64,000 bases of DNA, taken from Vombatus ursinus. Lineage: Eukaryota > Chordata > Mammalia > Diprotodontia > Vombatidae. Position 1 is the stretch's first letter. Every line of letters begins with the position of its first letter. Shown here in pieces: positions 1-11,695 of this stretch. Below the pieces are notes generated by a model that ran no database searches, was not told where the DNA came from, and was given only the letters and a program-made list of their open reading frames with translations. A program made the translations under genes and the position numbers. Location of the stretch: assembly GCF_900497805.2 (NCBI RefSeq), contig NW_020954548.1, positions 10,305,866 to 10,369,865 on the forward strand, given 5' to 3'.

Positions 1-49
<49 letters not shown>

Positions 50-53
50 CCTT

Positions 54-86
<33 letters not shown>

Positions 87-172
87 GTTCCCCCCTCCCT
101 CTCTCTGTCTCTTTCTCTGTCTCTGTCTGTGTCTTTGAATCTCTCTGTCTGTCTCTCTGTCTCTCTCTCGTC
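1..172. repeat. (CT)n microsatellite
   Basis: Pure CT dinucleotides run for the first 46 bases, followed by an interrupted CT/CCT/GTCT tract to about 172. The left end is cut by the window. Confidence 0.95.
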
Positions 173-199
173 CTTTTTTTTAATTATAGACTCCTCCTG

Positions 200-371
200 G
201 AGGTAACTTAGAGGCCATCTAGTCCAACTGACTCATTCTACAGATGAAGAAAATAGGGCTACAAAGAAGAGGCAGCTAGGTGATACAGTGGACAGAGTGC
301 TGGGCCTAAAGTCAGGAAGACTCATCTCTCTGGGTTCAAATCTGGCCTCAAACACTTACTAGCTGTGTATA
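200..371 (+). repeat. MIR-like fragment followed by marsupial tRNA/CORE SINE head
   Basis: Positions 200-262 resemble the MIR segment 'gaggccatctagtccaac...cagatgaagaaa'. From about 265 a diverged GGCAGCTAGGTG head begins, with 'gggttcaaatctggcctca' and 'acttactagctgtgt' as in the SINE copies elsewhere in the window. No clear target-site duplication was seen. Confidence 0.6.
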
Positions 372-626
372 TGAATGGACATTGCCTAAGATAAACTGAG
401 GCCTGGGAAAGGCCTTAATTTAGAAAGGCCAAGGTCATCCACTGCATCCTGGGCCATCATCAGATATGTTGACTTTTACCTTGCCACTGGACTTTAGTGA
501 CTCTGGAGGAAAGAGTAAGGCTGAGGATTTCAGCCTCACTTAAATTCAATTCACAGGCTAGTCAAGACATCACCCTTGTGATATTGGTCCTCTGAGAACA
601 AAGGACCAACAACAACAACAACAACT
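372..626 (+). repeat. Unnamed SINE with (AAC)n tail
   Basis: The segment runs from 'gaatggacattgcctaag' through 'catcctgggcc' and 'gtgactctggaggaaagag' to 'aaaggaccaacaacaac', ending in (AAC)n. Related copies lie at 8087-8395 (reverse) and 36968-37112 (partial). An AAC-type tail suggests mobilisation by an RTE-type LINE (inference). Confidence 0.6.
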
Positions 627-679
627 CAAAGACAACTCTTGAGTACAAAAAAGCTGATAAATCTATTTTGTAATGTATA

Positions 680-960
680 CCCACTGCAAGTCACTTGTCC
701 TCTCTGGGCCTCTGTTTTCCTCCTTTGTCAAATGAGAGGGTTGACTAGATGGTCTCTAAGGTCCCTTTAAATACTAACAGTGTTTGATTCTAAGTGGCAA
801 GAGTATTGGGTTTGGAGTCAGAGGACTAAGATTTGAATTCTGCATTTATCATGTCTGTGATATTCCAAGTTAATTTATTTCTCTGTGACTCAGTTTTCTC
901 ATCTGTAAAAGAAATAGACTGGACTAGATGACCCTTTCAGCTCTTCATTTAAGTGACCCT
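680..960 (+). repeat. Two CORE/MIR-type SINE fragments in a row
   Basis: Both carry the common segment 'cctc.gttttc.tc.tgt.aaatgag..ggttggactagatg.tctctaaggtcc', the first at about 680-795 and the second at about 797-955. This is the L2-tailed MIR/MAR-like SINE family of marsupials. Confidence 0.6.
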
Positions 961-1324
961 GATGCACCACAAAGGGTTGGCTAGGTAACAAGGACTGTTG
1001 GACCACATCCATTTTTCTGTTTGACCATTAGATGGAGCTCAAAATTCTGCAAGTGGAAAACCCTGGACCTTGCCAAGACTTTCCCCTCGGCTGTGACTGA
1101 GTCATCTTCTACTGGCTCATCTATTTCAGAATATTACAGCCCACAGCAAAATAGTTTTCCTCCCTCCCCCCAATCTTCCAGAAAGTTCAACTAAAATATT
1201 CCTTAAAGAGTATAGCTGCCAAAACAGACATAAGAAGTATACAAATATAAATACAAAACACCTTTTATACAAAGTTAGATCTAAATAATTGAAGTAATAT
1301 TTATTATGCATGGGTAGGTAAAAC

Positions 1325-2000
1325 TAATATAATTTTTAAAATTACATTTTACCTAACTAATCTATTTATGTAGTGCCATCCCAATTAAATTACTAAAAAA
1401 TTATCTTGGGGCAGCTAGGTGGTGCAGTAGATAGAGCACTGGCCCTCGAGTCAGGAGGACCTGAGTTCAAATATGACCTCAGACACTTGACACTTACTAG
1501 CTGTGTGACCCTGGGCAAGTCACTTAATCCCATTGCCTAGCCAAAAAAAATTATCTTACTGAGTCAGAAAAAATAATAACAGGGTTCATTTGGAAGAGCG
1601 GAGGGTCAGGAACTTCAAAGAAACCAGGGGGGAAAGATGTAAAGAAACTAGATTCAGTAGTATCAGACCTTAAACCATATTATAAGGTGAGAGTAGTGTT
1701 GAAGTATAAAATGGATAATTTTGATTATTTTAAATTAAAATTTTCCTGTATAAATAAAACCTATGTAGCTAAGAATAGAGGGAATGCAGAAAATTGGGGG
1801 AAAAAACTCTCATTGGCAATCTCCCAGATAGAATGTGATTGGGTTGGAATATTGTTGTGGTGTAGGAAATGATGAGCTAGTGGACTGAGAATAAATATGG
1901 AAAGACTTGGACTTATGAAGGAAGATGCTATCTACCTTCAGAGAAACAGATGACAAGTAGAAGTAAAATACTCCTTAATTTCCTTTGTTTACTGATTGTT
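1325..2000 (+). repeat. L1 ORF2 fragment, interrupted by a SINE
   Basis: The flanks of the SINE at 1408-1544 join into an L1 ORF2 stretch. 'ttatgtagtgccatcccaat' corresponds to the conserved YAIPI region. 'agaccttaaaccatattata' and 'ttgattattttaaattaaaa' match the marsupial L1 open reading frame downstream of the reverse transcriptase core. Many stops show that it is an old dead copy. Confidence 0.7.
1408..1544 (+). repeat. Marsupial tRNA/CORE SINE (WSINE/Mon1-like)
   Basis: It starts GGGGCAGCTAGGTGGTGCAG and ends after CATTGCCTAGCC with a short A-run. Target-site duplication AAAAAATTATCTT lies at 1395-1407 and 1545-1557. It sits inside the L1 fragment, so it is younger than that L1. Confidence 0.9.
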
Positions 2001-2404
2001 TCTTCTTGTCTTCATGTCCTAAGTTAATAGGTAAGATTTACTACTCCAGACAATTCTGCCAGAACCAAATACCCTTCTAACTGACCTTTTCACTTTTCAT
2101 TCAACCCTTTCCTAAGTATCTCTACCAATAATGACTTTTCCTAAATCAGAATTAGCTGTTATTACCAGAAATCACTGATATAAACAAATAGTAACCAGGT
2201 CTTTTATTATAGACCTAACATTATGGCTGCTGTAGAGGAATCAAACAACTAAGAGCTCACACTTATGGCACTTATAATTTCTCAGCAAGGGGTTTCCTAC
2301 TTCTATCAAGTAAACTTTTTAATTGAGAAGAGCTCTTCACAATTTCACAACTAAAAGCTCACTGGCCTAAAGCTTGCAGACTCCAGTCTTTGAAAATCAG
2401 GACA

Positions 2405-3235
2405 ATATGCTAAGTGTATGACCTCACAAACAGCAAATTGGCCAAGATGACAAAAGGTGGAAATAGTCAAAGTTGGTGGAGTTGTGGAAAGACAAGCACA
2501 CTAATACACTCTTGTTGGAACTCTGAATTAGTCCAACTATTCTGGAAAGCAATTTGGAATTATGTGGAAAAAAATTTCTTCAAATGTCCATACCCTTTGA
2601 TGGAGAGATCCCACTGCTAAGCATATACCCCCCAGGGTCTGAGGGGTTTGATTTAAAATGAGTGATAAAAATGTAGGTTCCATACACACCAAAATATTTA
2701 TAGCAACACTTTTTGTAGTAACACAGAAATGGAAAAAAAAATAGATGCTCATTGGTGGGGAAATGGCTAAACGAATTATGGCCCACAAGTGCAATAGAGT
2801 ATTACTGTGCTGTAGTAAACAACGAATATGATGAATAGGGAGAGGTATGGAAGACATATGAACTAATATAAAGTGAAATAAGTAGAACTAAGAAAATAAC
2901 ATACACAATGACTGTAAAAATGTTACTAGAAAGAACAATAACAAAACAATAAAATGTCATAAAATCATATCAGCCAAGGTTGGCTCCAAAGAAAAGATGT
3001 AAGGATACCCTTTCCTCCCTTCTTTGCAGAGGTGGGAAAAGGAGGTTGTAGAACCCTGCATATAATGTAGGACTTGGTCAATGTTGGTTAATTTTGCTGA
3101 AATATGTTTCCTCTCTTTTTCATTCTTTCTTATAAAAGAAGGGTCTCTTGGTGGGGCGTGAAGGAGGGGTATATTGGAAAGTATAGGTAATGGATGTCAA
3201 AATATATCAATAAATTTTTTAATTTAAAAAAGAAA
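2405..3235 (+). repeat. L1 3' end (ORF2 C-terminus and 3' UTR)
   Basis: It contains landmarks of the L1 3' region: 'ggtggagttgtgga', 'aatttggaattatgtggaaa', 'atatttatagcaacactttt', 'ggggaaatggctaaac', 'gtgaaataagtagaac'. A 3' UTR follows, ending 'tatcaataaattttttaattt' and A-rich. The copy is old and non-coding. An AT-rich tract follows. Confidence 0.8.
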
Positions 3236-3239
3236 AATA

Positions 3240-3740
3240 AAAGAACATTTGTCCTTCTGTAACCCTGCAGCATCTTTCTTATTCTTTGTGATTTTTCTTT
3301 TTTAAATAAATCTTATTTTTATCAATATCTTTTGTTTTTTTAATATCTTTTTCGTTTCTGAAGATATTCCTCCCTTCTCCTCTACCCATGGTGAGAATCC
3401 CCCTGATTTACTGAACTGGAGCACCTCTCATAGATCTGGGCATGTCTTCTTTGGGTCTTTGGGGAGGGACACATATTTTGGCCCCTTGCTAATTAATATG
3501 CATGACCAGTAGCTCCTCTGGTTTTCACATGCTCCCATGACTTGGGACTGTACTAAAGAGGACTGCCAACTGAGCCAGGAAGAACCACCCATTCTAGGGT
3601 CTCTAAGAAGGAAGGAGAGGCTTCTGGCTCTTCTTGAAGCAGTTTCTTCAATACAAAACAGCCAAGGCAAGCTCTCCCTTGGATTTTCAGCATGGATAAA
3701 AAGATTTCTTTCCTCTCCGTAATCGCAAAGCAATGATGAC
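3240..3740. other. Non-genic stretch without a recognised feature
   Basis: AT-rich flank of the L1 end, then ordinary sequence. Antisense open frames of about 107-108 codons overlap here at 3428-3879, but they show no recognisable domain and no splice context. Confidence 0.5.
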
Positions 3741-3744
3741 TGCA

Positions 3745-3960
3745 CAAACATAACAGCAAGAACAAGTACTTGCCTAGATGAGCCTGAAGACAGACCTCAA
3801 GTCCCTGTTTACCTTTTATGTGTCTCTTTCCTCGACCTCTGGTCACTGAACATTGATTCTGAGAAATGGATATTTTCAATCTTGTAGCTAAGCTCCTAAG
3901 TTTAGGAGGTGGGTGGTTAGTTTCCCATTAGAAGGTGATTGGTACAAGTAACGCCTACTA
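3745..3960 (+). repeat. Diverged repeat unit, copy 1 (5' block only)
   Basis: It contains 'gcaatgatgactgc', 'ttgcctagatgagc', 'cctcaagtccctg' and 'attctgagaaatgga' in the same order and spacing as the blocks starting near 5890 and 8480. The family is not recognised. It could be a dispersed repeat or an old local duplication. Confidence 0.45.
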
Positions 3961-5889
3961 AGGGCCCTGCCATGTAGGCTAAAACTTTTTCCCTAAAAGA
4001 CGGTGTAACTGTCTTTAAGATAATTTGGTCAGGGAACTAAGGCTTAAACCACTGACAAAGTTTTCTGGTCACCTAAATACACAAGCTCATCTCATGAATC
4101 AGAGACTTTTCAGACTTGGCACTGGCTTCTGAATGGGCAAACCACAATGGCAAATATGGAGGCAAGAGTGCTTTATTCTGCTGAATCAGTGCTTTATCCC
4201 TGATAAATATCTTTTTCATGCTATTGTTAAGTAAATCTCTTTTCACTCGATGTTCAGTGATCTTCGTGTACTTCCTTTCATTCTATTTCCTAACCTGAAC
4301 CATCAGGCAAGTCTGAGATAAGCCTATCTCAGAACAAGGTGATTTTCACAACAGCTTTTCAAAGGAGAAGGCATGGCTTTTAGTCTTATATATTTGTGTC
4401 AATTCCCTGTATCTCTTGAATGCCAGAGATATATCTTGAAAAAAATCATTTCTCAAATAACATTTCCCCTTATTATTCCCTTATTCCCATGTTATACCAC
4501 CTATATGATCTTTTGAAAATAACTAACAGTAGATCATCAATTATATCTATCAGTTTGTTTGGGGTTTTTTTTTTCAGTTTTCAGGGATGTAGTTCATCCA
4601 GGACTGATGACTTAGTTCACCAAGACCAGCTAAGTCCTCTCTAGTTCCCTGCTTATCTTGCATTTAAGCTACCTGTTTGTCATTTTTGTTTGATCCTTTC
4701 TAATCCAAAAGTTGTTCTCCTAGGCAGAGAAAACAGAAGCAAATAAGAGTTGAGTACTTGAACCTTTTCTCTGTTGTTCTGTCATTAATTACCATCATCT
4801 CATGCACTTGGAGTATAATCTTGTCCTTTCTTTGATCCTTCTCTTTTCTCTAAGATAGAAAAAAAAGAATAAAAATACTTTTTTTTGTTTCTTTTAGTAT
4901 TTAGATCCTTAGTGCTACTGATACTATTCTTATAGGACTCTATCACACTACTTGATATTCTTCTTCATTTACTGCCCTCACTTCCATCTTTTTTTCAACT
5001 TCTTGTTTTTGTTTTTTTTTAAGAATACTTCATTGTGCTATTTTGTATATCATTGTCACTTTCCAATGATTCCCCTAATCCTACCCCATAGATCCCTTCT
5101 TGTCAGGTAGTTACTGAGCACTTTCTATGTCTTTTTAATGTAGCAGAGGTGATTCTGATTTGCTGGTGTGGTAGGACCAATGGATTCCTGACAGTTTCGT
5201 TGACCTTGACACAGCTTCTTTCTCCATGCAACCTGATTGACCCCAGATTCTCTGATGCATCTTGTTGGTCTAGGAGCATAAAAGGTCTCAACATCATGTA
5301 ATCATGACCTCTCAAATTTGGTGAGTGCCTGAGACCACATAAGTTGCTATAGCCCAACGACTGATTGACCAGATTCATTTCCAGATGAGGGGACTGCATT
5401 CAGAGAAGCTAAGTGCCACTGAATTCTATTTTCATATCTTTGATACATTAGGGCAAAATAAACCTCCACTTTGTTAAAAGTTCAATAATTTGCAAGTGCC
5501 TATTTTGTCCCAACACTGAACCTGAGCAAAGGGTGTGTTGGTAGTACACTTGCAGTGACAACAGTTGAACTGGGGCACTTCGCATGGAGTTTGACATCTT
5601 CTGATCCCTTGGATATATGCCTTGTTGGGATGACATAGGGAACTACAGTTTGGTTCTTACTAATAGAGGAGTTCTGTTGAAGATAATGGGTGACTGAGTG
5701 TCCAAGGGATGAATTCTCGCAAAGGAACCTACCTCTGAAGTGGTTTGTAAGAACTGTAGAAATGGCTCTAGCTTCCATTTTTAAAACCTTTCTACCTTGG
5801 GAACTCTTTTTCTAGCCCTTTTTCTCAATTGGATTTCTCATGAGGTGGGGAATGAAATCTCTTTCCATCTCCTGGTATGGACAAATTGC
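3961..5889. other. Non-genic stretch without a recognised feature
   Basis: About 1.9 kb of AT-rich sequence with poly-T runs. Short antisense frames at 5103-5399, 5448-5636 and 5500-5778 have no domain I recognise and are not supported as genes. Confidence 0.5.
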
Positions 5890-7360
5890 TTGAGAAGCAT
5901 ACAGCAATGATAATGTGCCTGCCTAGAGTAGGTTTAGACTGGATTTCAAGTCCCTGGCTGTCTTTGTCAGTCTTTCTGTTTCCTTCTCTGTGCACAGGTC
6001 AATGACTAACAATCCTGGGAAATTTTTGTTTGTGATGTTAATGTTTACCTTATGAGTTTATATATTTGAGAGTTTTTAACTGGGTGCCAACTGCCCAATA
6101 GGAGATTTTCTTATCAGCACTCTTTTGTAATGAGATAACCTCTAGGAGAGACAGATCTAGCATAAAGCTATCATTAAAAGACTTACTAGCATTCTGAAAT
6201 GAAACCTGAATGGGTGGAACATGTTAAGAGCACTTAACACCTACGCAGTACTAGTCTTCATGCACACTTTTGGAACTGCAAAATGGACTATAGTAGATTT
6301 GGAAACTATCCTAACAAAAACCTATACAACATTAATGAGACAAAGAACCTATCATCCTAAGTCAACAAAACACTCATCAAATAAAGAAGAAAAGTATTGA
6401 TAGGAATTCTCAGAGTACATGATAAAATGGTTCAAAAGTCTACAGAAGTAATTTTGGAAAAAACAGACACTACTTCCTTGTGCCTTAGTCAAGGTAGACA
6501 AATGTTAAATGCCATTGGGGTAGTTGAATATAATGGAAAGATAAGCTTCAGAAACAGCCTATGAAAAGGCTATACTTTTAGAATGAAATTAAAACCCTTC
6601 GTTGTAGACTTCTACAGGAACCCAGATAATGTACTGACAAAGCAGCATCAGACAAATTACTGACACATGCAGATTTGTTGGTGTAAACAGAGAAATTTAA
6701 TTAGCACTTCAGAGGCAAGTCATTGCCACTATAAATTATACAAGAGTTATGCTTAAAAAGCCCAGAGTTAGTGTTTAATGCAAATTATGGCAGAAAATGG
6801 TAGAAAGTGTGCAAAAAATTTAGCAGCTATTAAATACTTAACCAGAAATCACTTGGTAGCTAGAAGTATGTATGAGAAGCTCAGACAGACAAGAAATCTA
6901 TATATTGCAAAAGGAGATCTCAAAATATCCTTGAATTTTAATCAATAACCTGTACTGGAACCAGAGCATTATCATAGACTGAACTGCAGCCCAAATACAA
7001 CATTGATACATAAAAACTTAAGAGCAATTTTAATAAATATTGCCATATCAAATACTCATAATCTCTAAACTATACAGAATGAAAAGCTTTCAAAAATAGA
7101 AAAACCTAGCAGAAGAAATAAAAGTCATATGGGAGTAGGATGATGAAGTGCACATCATCTTTGTCATTCTTTCTGCTACTATATTTATACTGAAAATGCT
7201 TTCAAGAAACCTGCAGAAGATGAGTTTACATTCTAATATTTTATTCAATCACAAAACAATTATTTTATCCATATACAAAATAGTCTGTAGAACATTACAT
7301 ATTAAAAGAAATAGTAGGATAGGAACTTGTTACAAGACTTACTATCTGAACTCCATCAAA
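5890..7360 (+). repeat. Diverged repeat unit, copy 2
   Basis: The 5' block (about 5890-6120) matches copy 1 and copy 3: 'cagcaatgataatgtg', 'gatttcaagtccctgg', 'aacaatcctgggaaat'. The 3' block (about 6790-7355) matches 9215-9806: 'gtgcaaaaaatttagcagct', 'gcattatcatagactgaact', 'gtcattctttctgct', 'tatctgaactccatc'. The middle is too diverged to follow. There is no coding potential. Confidence 0.55.
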
Positions 7361-7465
7361 CAAGATAAGAACAAGAACATAATATGCCTTGACAATACCA
7401 ATTATAAGTAAAATGGACAACAATGGCTTTAGAAAGCATACAAAAAAAATTCATACAATAGTCAG

Positions 7466-7975
7466 TCAGTCAATAAATGTTTATTAAGTGCCTACTAAGT
7501 GCCAAACACTGCACTAAGCTCTGTAGATACAAAGAAAGGCAAAAGACAGTTCCTACTCTCAAGGAGCTCACAATCTAATGAGGAAGACAACATGCAAACA
7601 ACTAAGTATAAACAAGCTATAGAGAAGCCACTAGAATTCAGGGGGCTGGAGAAAGCTTCCTATAGAAAGTGGGATTTTAGCTGGGACTTGAAGGAAGCCT
7701 GGGAGCTCAAGGCAGAGTATTCCAGGCTCCAGGACAACCAGTGAAAATGCCCAGTCAGAAGATGGAGTATCTTGTTCAAGAAGCAGCAAGGAGGAGGCCA
7801 GTTGTTAATGGAAGGAGGAGTACATGGGGGTGTGTAAGGTGTGAGAAGACTAGAAAGGTATATATGAGGGGTCAGGTTATGAAGGACTTTGAACACCAGA
7901 GGACTTTACATTTGATCCTTGAGGTGATGGGGAGCCACTGGAATTTAATTCCTTTGGGTAGAGCACCCATATGTA
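7466..7975 (-). repeat. L2 LINE fragment, antisense
   Basis: The + strand reads as the complement of an L2 3' end: 'ataaatgtttattaagtgcc' at 7472, then 'gagctcacaatctaatg' and 'ttttagctgggacttgaagg'. On the minus strand a short frame ends SSQASFKSQLKSHFL, matching the C-terminal part of the L2 endonuclease/reverse transcriptase protein. The copy is dead. Confidence 0.8.
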
Positions 7976-8086
7976 AGTGTATGATTCCCCATGAGGAGGG
8001 AGGGAGGAAGAGATGGAGGAATGAAGGAGGGAAGGAAGGAAGGGGCAGTATTATCCAACTGGAACTAGGCACTTGGGTCCCCAGTG

Positions 8087-8395
8087 GGGCCACTACTACT
8101 ACTCACAGATTGTTGCTTGTCCTTCATTCTAGAAGAGGACCAATGACATCAAGAAGGTGATGTCTTGGCTTGCAAGTGAATTGGATTTAAGGGAAGCAGG
8201 GCTGTGCGAAGTCACCAGACTCACTCTCTCCTCCAGAGACATCTGGGTCCAGTGGCAAGACATAGATCAGGACAACTGCAGATGGCCCAGGATGCAGTAG
8301 GAGATATTGGCCTTTTTAAGCTAAGGTCTTTCCCAGGTCTCAGTTTGTCCAAAGCAACACCCATTCAGTGATTAAGGTTAGGTAAGAAATGAGGC
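8087..8395 (-). repeat. Unnamed SINE with trinucleotide tail, antisense
   Basis: This is the reverse complement of the family at 372-626. It shares 'catcctgggcc', 'tctctggaggagagagtga', 'cacttgcaagccaagacatc' and 'attggtcctcttct', and its tail (TAG/CTA-like) is at about 8087-8110. Confidence 0.6.
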
Positions 8396-8479
8396 CAAAA
8401 AATGACCTTTTTTACCTACTAAAAAAAATATCAATCTGGCCAGAAACCCTGAGGGTCTTCCCCTCCCAGATTGATTTTT

Positions 8480-9810
8480 TTTTTAAATGAAAGAGATGTG
8501 CTTGCCTAAGCAGGACCAGGACTGAATCTTGAGTCCTTAGCTGTTTTCTTCTAACCTGACATTTTCTTCCCTAAATGTAGAACAACCATTAGCAATCCTG
8601 AGAAATAGACATTTCAATAGAAATAGATATCTCAACCTGTTGGTTGAGAGTTCCTGAGTTGAAGCATTAGACATTAGCAAACCAAAAGTCAGAGGATTTA
8701 CATAATAGCATACTTCTCAGAGGAGATAATAAACCTTGTGAGGATCATCCTATAACTGAAGGATTGCAGAAGGATTATTTGTTCTAGAAAGCCAAGAGAT
8801 CTCTACTGTGTGAACTATTCAGTTGGGTTGGGGCTTGGAACATTGTAATAAGTATAAAGGGCTATTTGAAATGCTTCCTATTTTCTGCATTTTTGAATGA
8901 GAATTTTTTCAACCTTTTTTTTTTTTAATTTTTTGCTAAACAACTTTCCTATCTGTATTTTATATTGAGTATCATATCTAGAAGGGACATTTTTTGAAGA
9001 ACATAAACTTAATATGTACCTAAGTTATATCTTGGAGATTTTCCAGGTGAGGACAATGATTCAATAGAAGAGAGAGAAACTTACCCTTCAGTGAGATCAG
9101 GCATTACAGAATGAATATGTATTCAACAGTTTAGGGGCTCCCTAAAATGTCTCTGTGTGAGTCCACAGCAGCCATTTTAGGGAGCCCCTAAACTGCTGAA
9201 TACATAAAGATTGATGCAGATTTTTGCAAGGAAACTACAACGTCACTGAGGGTTGCAAAAATTTAGCACCTACCAAATATTCAGGAAGACATGAACAAGC
9301 AGTCAAAATTATACACCATTGGCTTGTTATTCTTCACAAATTAAAACAAAACCTAAACTATCTTTGAGAATTCAACAAATAAAATGTAATAAATTGAAGC
9401 ATTATTATAGACAAAACTGTTGTCCTCAATCTTCTGAACATAACATTGATTCATCAGAATTTAAGAATATTTTTAATACATGGAAGTGTGCTGAAGACTC
9501 ATATTCTCCAAATTACATGGAACAAGTAACTCTCAAAATATAGAGACCTACCAGAAAGGAAGTGAGGTGGGGTGGGAACATGTGAGGATAGGAAAAAATG
9601 TGTCATCCCTGTCATTCTGTCTTCTGACTTGTCCTGAAGATGCTTCCAGGGATTCTACAGTAGATGAGCTTATACCCTAACACTTTCATTCAATTAAAAT
9701 AATAAATTGTTCTATTTATCAGCCCAGTAATTCACTGGACATTAAATATAAAAGAACAATTATAGGATTATGCCTAATCCAAGTGTCATTTCTATCTGAA
9801 CTACATCTAA
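8480..9810 (+). repeat. Diverged repeat unit, copy 3
   Basis: Its 5' block (8490-8690) and 3' block (9215-9806) align with copy 2 at offsets of about 2.59 and 2.45 kb. Examples are 'gcttgcctaagcagg', 'agcaatcctgagaaatag', 'ttgcaaaaatttagcacc', 'gcattattatagacaaaact' and 'tatctgaactacatc'. It encloses the hairpin at 9116-9206, which copy 2 lacks. Confidence 0.55.
9116..9206. other. 91-nt near-perfect inverted repeat (MITE or miRNA-like hairpin)
   Basis: The left arm 9116-9149 and right arm 9173-9206 are each 34 nt and complementary at 33 of 34 positions, around a 23-nt loop. The one mismatch is A-C in a + strand transcript and would be a G-U wobble in a minus-strand transcript. The core stem is TTTAGGGGCTCCCTAAAATG. 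It could be a short palindromic DNA-transposon relic or a primary-miRNA hairpin. Confidence 0.85.
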
Positions 9811-9814
9811 CATA

Positions 9815-9965
9815 TAGAGAAGAAAATAATAGTATACATTACTTATGTTTATTATATATAACAATAATAGACATTTTAAAGTTTTCAGTGTACTTCAAAT
9901 ACATTATTTTATTTGACCCTTACAATAACCCTGTAGGGGAAGTTACAAAACAACGAATGGGACCC
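9815..9965 (+). repeat. MIR-like fragment
   Basis: The segment 'gtgtacttcaaatacattattttatttgacccttacaata...ctgta' resembles the MIR region preceding 'cttacaacaaccctatgag'. It is weak and highly diverged. Confidence 0.4.
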
Positions 9966-10189
9966 TCAAAAAAGCAAATTTAGTATTGATTTAAGTAAAA
10001 AACTTTCTAATGGAGTCAGCCAAAAGTGGACTAGGCTGCTTTAGGAGATGTAGAATTCTCCCTTACTAGGGGTTTTCAAGCAAAGGCTGTTTTGACTCTG
10101 GATTTGTTGTAGAAAGGATGCTTTTTCAGCTGTTGGACTAATCATTGAGGTCTCTTCCATCTGTGAAATTTTTTAATTTTGGTTCTCTG

Positions 10190-10604
10190 ACTACAGGCAA
10201 GTAATTTCCTAGTTAAACCTCAGTTTCCCCATCTGCAGAATGCAGCTAATATGACATGCAGCAATAAATCACAGGGTGGTTGTGAGGATTTCTTTCTTTT
10301 TAAATCATACCTGTGATTTCCTTGATGCAGGGAACCCCTGGTAAAGAGACATCTTCTGTGGATTTAAATCTACACCCAGCACTGATGCTGCAACTTAGAG
10401 TCTTAGGGAGTTGCCTGGGAGCACTAGAAGATTAAATGACCCGTCCTGGGTCACCTAAGTATAAAGTGTATTGGACAGGACTTCAACCCAAATCTTCTTG
10501 ACTTTGAAGTCAGTTCTCTAACTATTGTACTACATGAGATAATTCTGTAAAGAGCTTTGTAAATTATGAAGCATTATATAAATGTTGGTTATTATTATTA
10601 TTAA
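10190..10604 (+). repeat. MIR/THER-type SINE pieces with ATT tail
   Basis: The part at 10190-10260 has 'cctcagtttccccatctgcag'. The part at 10370-10604 has 'gagttgcctgggagcact', 'agattaaatgaccc' and 'gggtcacctaagta', and ends 'tataaatgttggttattatt', as in the THER/MIR family. A short L2 3'-end piece (+ strand) follows at about 10675-10790 ('gcctggcacataataggagc'). Confidence 0.55.
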
Positions 10605-10799
10605 TCCTTTGCATTGGCCATTTTGTAACCTGTGGTCATCTTCATGGTAGTCTATGTTCATTAGAATGATCATGTCAAATAGAATGTAAGCTCTTAGAGT
10701 GTAGGTACTGGGTGATTTTAAAAATTGTTTTATTGCGAGTGCCTGGCACATAATAGGAGCTTAAAAAAAACCCAAACATATTTGCTGAACTGAAATGAG

Positions 10800-11690
10800 T
10801 TGTGATATACAAAAAATAAGATGGCCAAGGAATATATGGTGTGCCCATTAAGCTATAGGGAACATAACAGGCTAAGGAATGAGCACCTACAAATGGAGAT
10901 GTCCCCAAATGCCACTGTATGGTCACTGACTCAATTGCACGACTTAAGAAATTAATTCCAAACTGACAGTCAAGATAACCAAGAACAAAACACTTCCAAT
11001 ATTTTGGTACAAGACCAAACTTTGTATATACAGAATTTTGCAATTTGGCTAAATTGGCTGAAATATAGCCCTCTATTTATCAAGAGATACTAGCATTCTA
11101 ATTTGTTATAAATTGAATCCTGTGTTCCCTATTGACTTTTTTTTATATGAAACAATTGTCATCAAAAGAGTATTAGGTTTTTTGAGAAGGGATTGTTGGA
11201 GGAGATAGCTCTGTGACTTATAGACTTTCTTATTGTACTAATATCTGTCTGTAAAAGTTGTTATTTTATTAGCTTGGTTATTTTAGTGGAAATAAAATAT
11301 TATATTTTTGTATTTTAAATGCCTCATGACCTACTTCAATGAGTTAGCTCCCTGTGACCAAAAGTAGTAGTTGTGTTTCTTTTCTCTCAGATAATGTAAA
11401 AGACATTTTGTTCTAGGCTTGATTTGATGGAAATTTTTCAGTTTTCTGTTATTGCTTAATAAAAGTATAGCTTTTTTGAAATATAGTTATAAATATATGC
11501 TGACTTCAAGATATTTTCTTTTATGCCTCCAAGCACACTACTCAAGAATGTCTTTGTGATTTCAAACTATGGGGGAAAAAACAGCAACAAAACTAACACT
11601 TAGGCTTTATACCCACAAGGGAAATGAGTGATTTATAAACTGAACCCAATACTTAAGAAAAGGAAAAAGAATAACTGTCAAATCAGTCAT
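10800..11690. other. Non-genic AT-rich stretch
   Basis: I see no repeat, gene or site that I can name here. Antisense frames of 73 and 122 codons near 10530-11043 overlap repeat sequence and have no recognisable domain. Confidence 0.5.
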
Positions 11691-11695
11691 CCATA

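Noticed and set aside
3428-3879. Two overlapping minus-strand frames of 107-108 codons
   Set aside because: No domain recognised, different frames overlap, and part lies in the repeated block that recurs at 5890 and 8480.
5103-5778. Three neighbouring minus-strand frames that might be exons of one gene
   Set aside because: No matching splice sites linking them in frame and no similarity to a protein I know.
7741-8160. 139-codon + strand frame
   Set aside because: It is antisense to an L2 fragment and runs into the SINE at 8087; codon content reflects the repeat.
8421-8486. Inverted repeat 'atcaatctgg' / 'cccagattgat' flanked by A- and T-runs
   Set aside because: Short arms with the A/T runs doing most of the pairing; not distinct from chance in AT-rich DNA.
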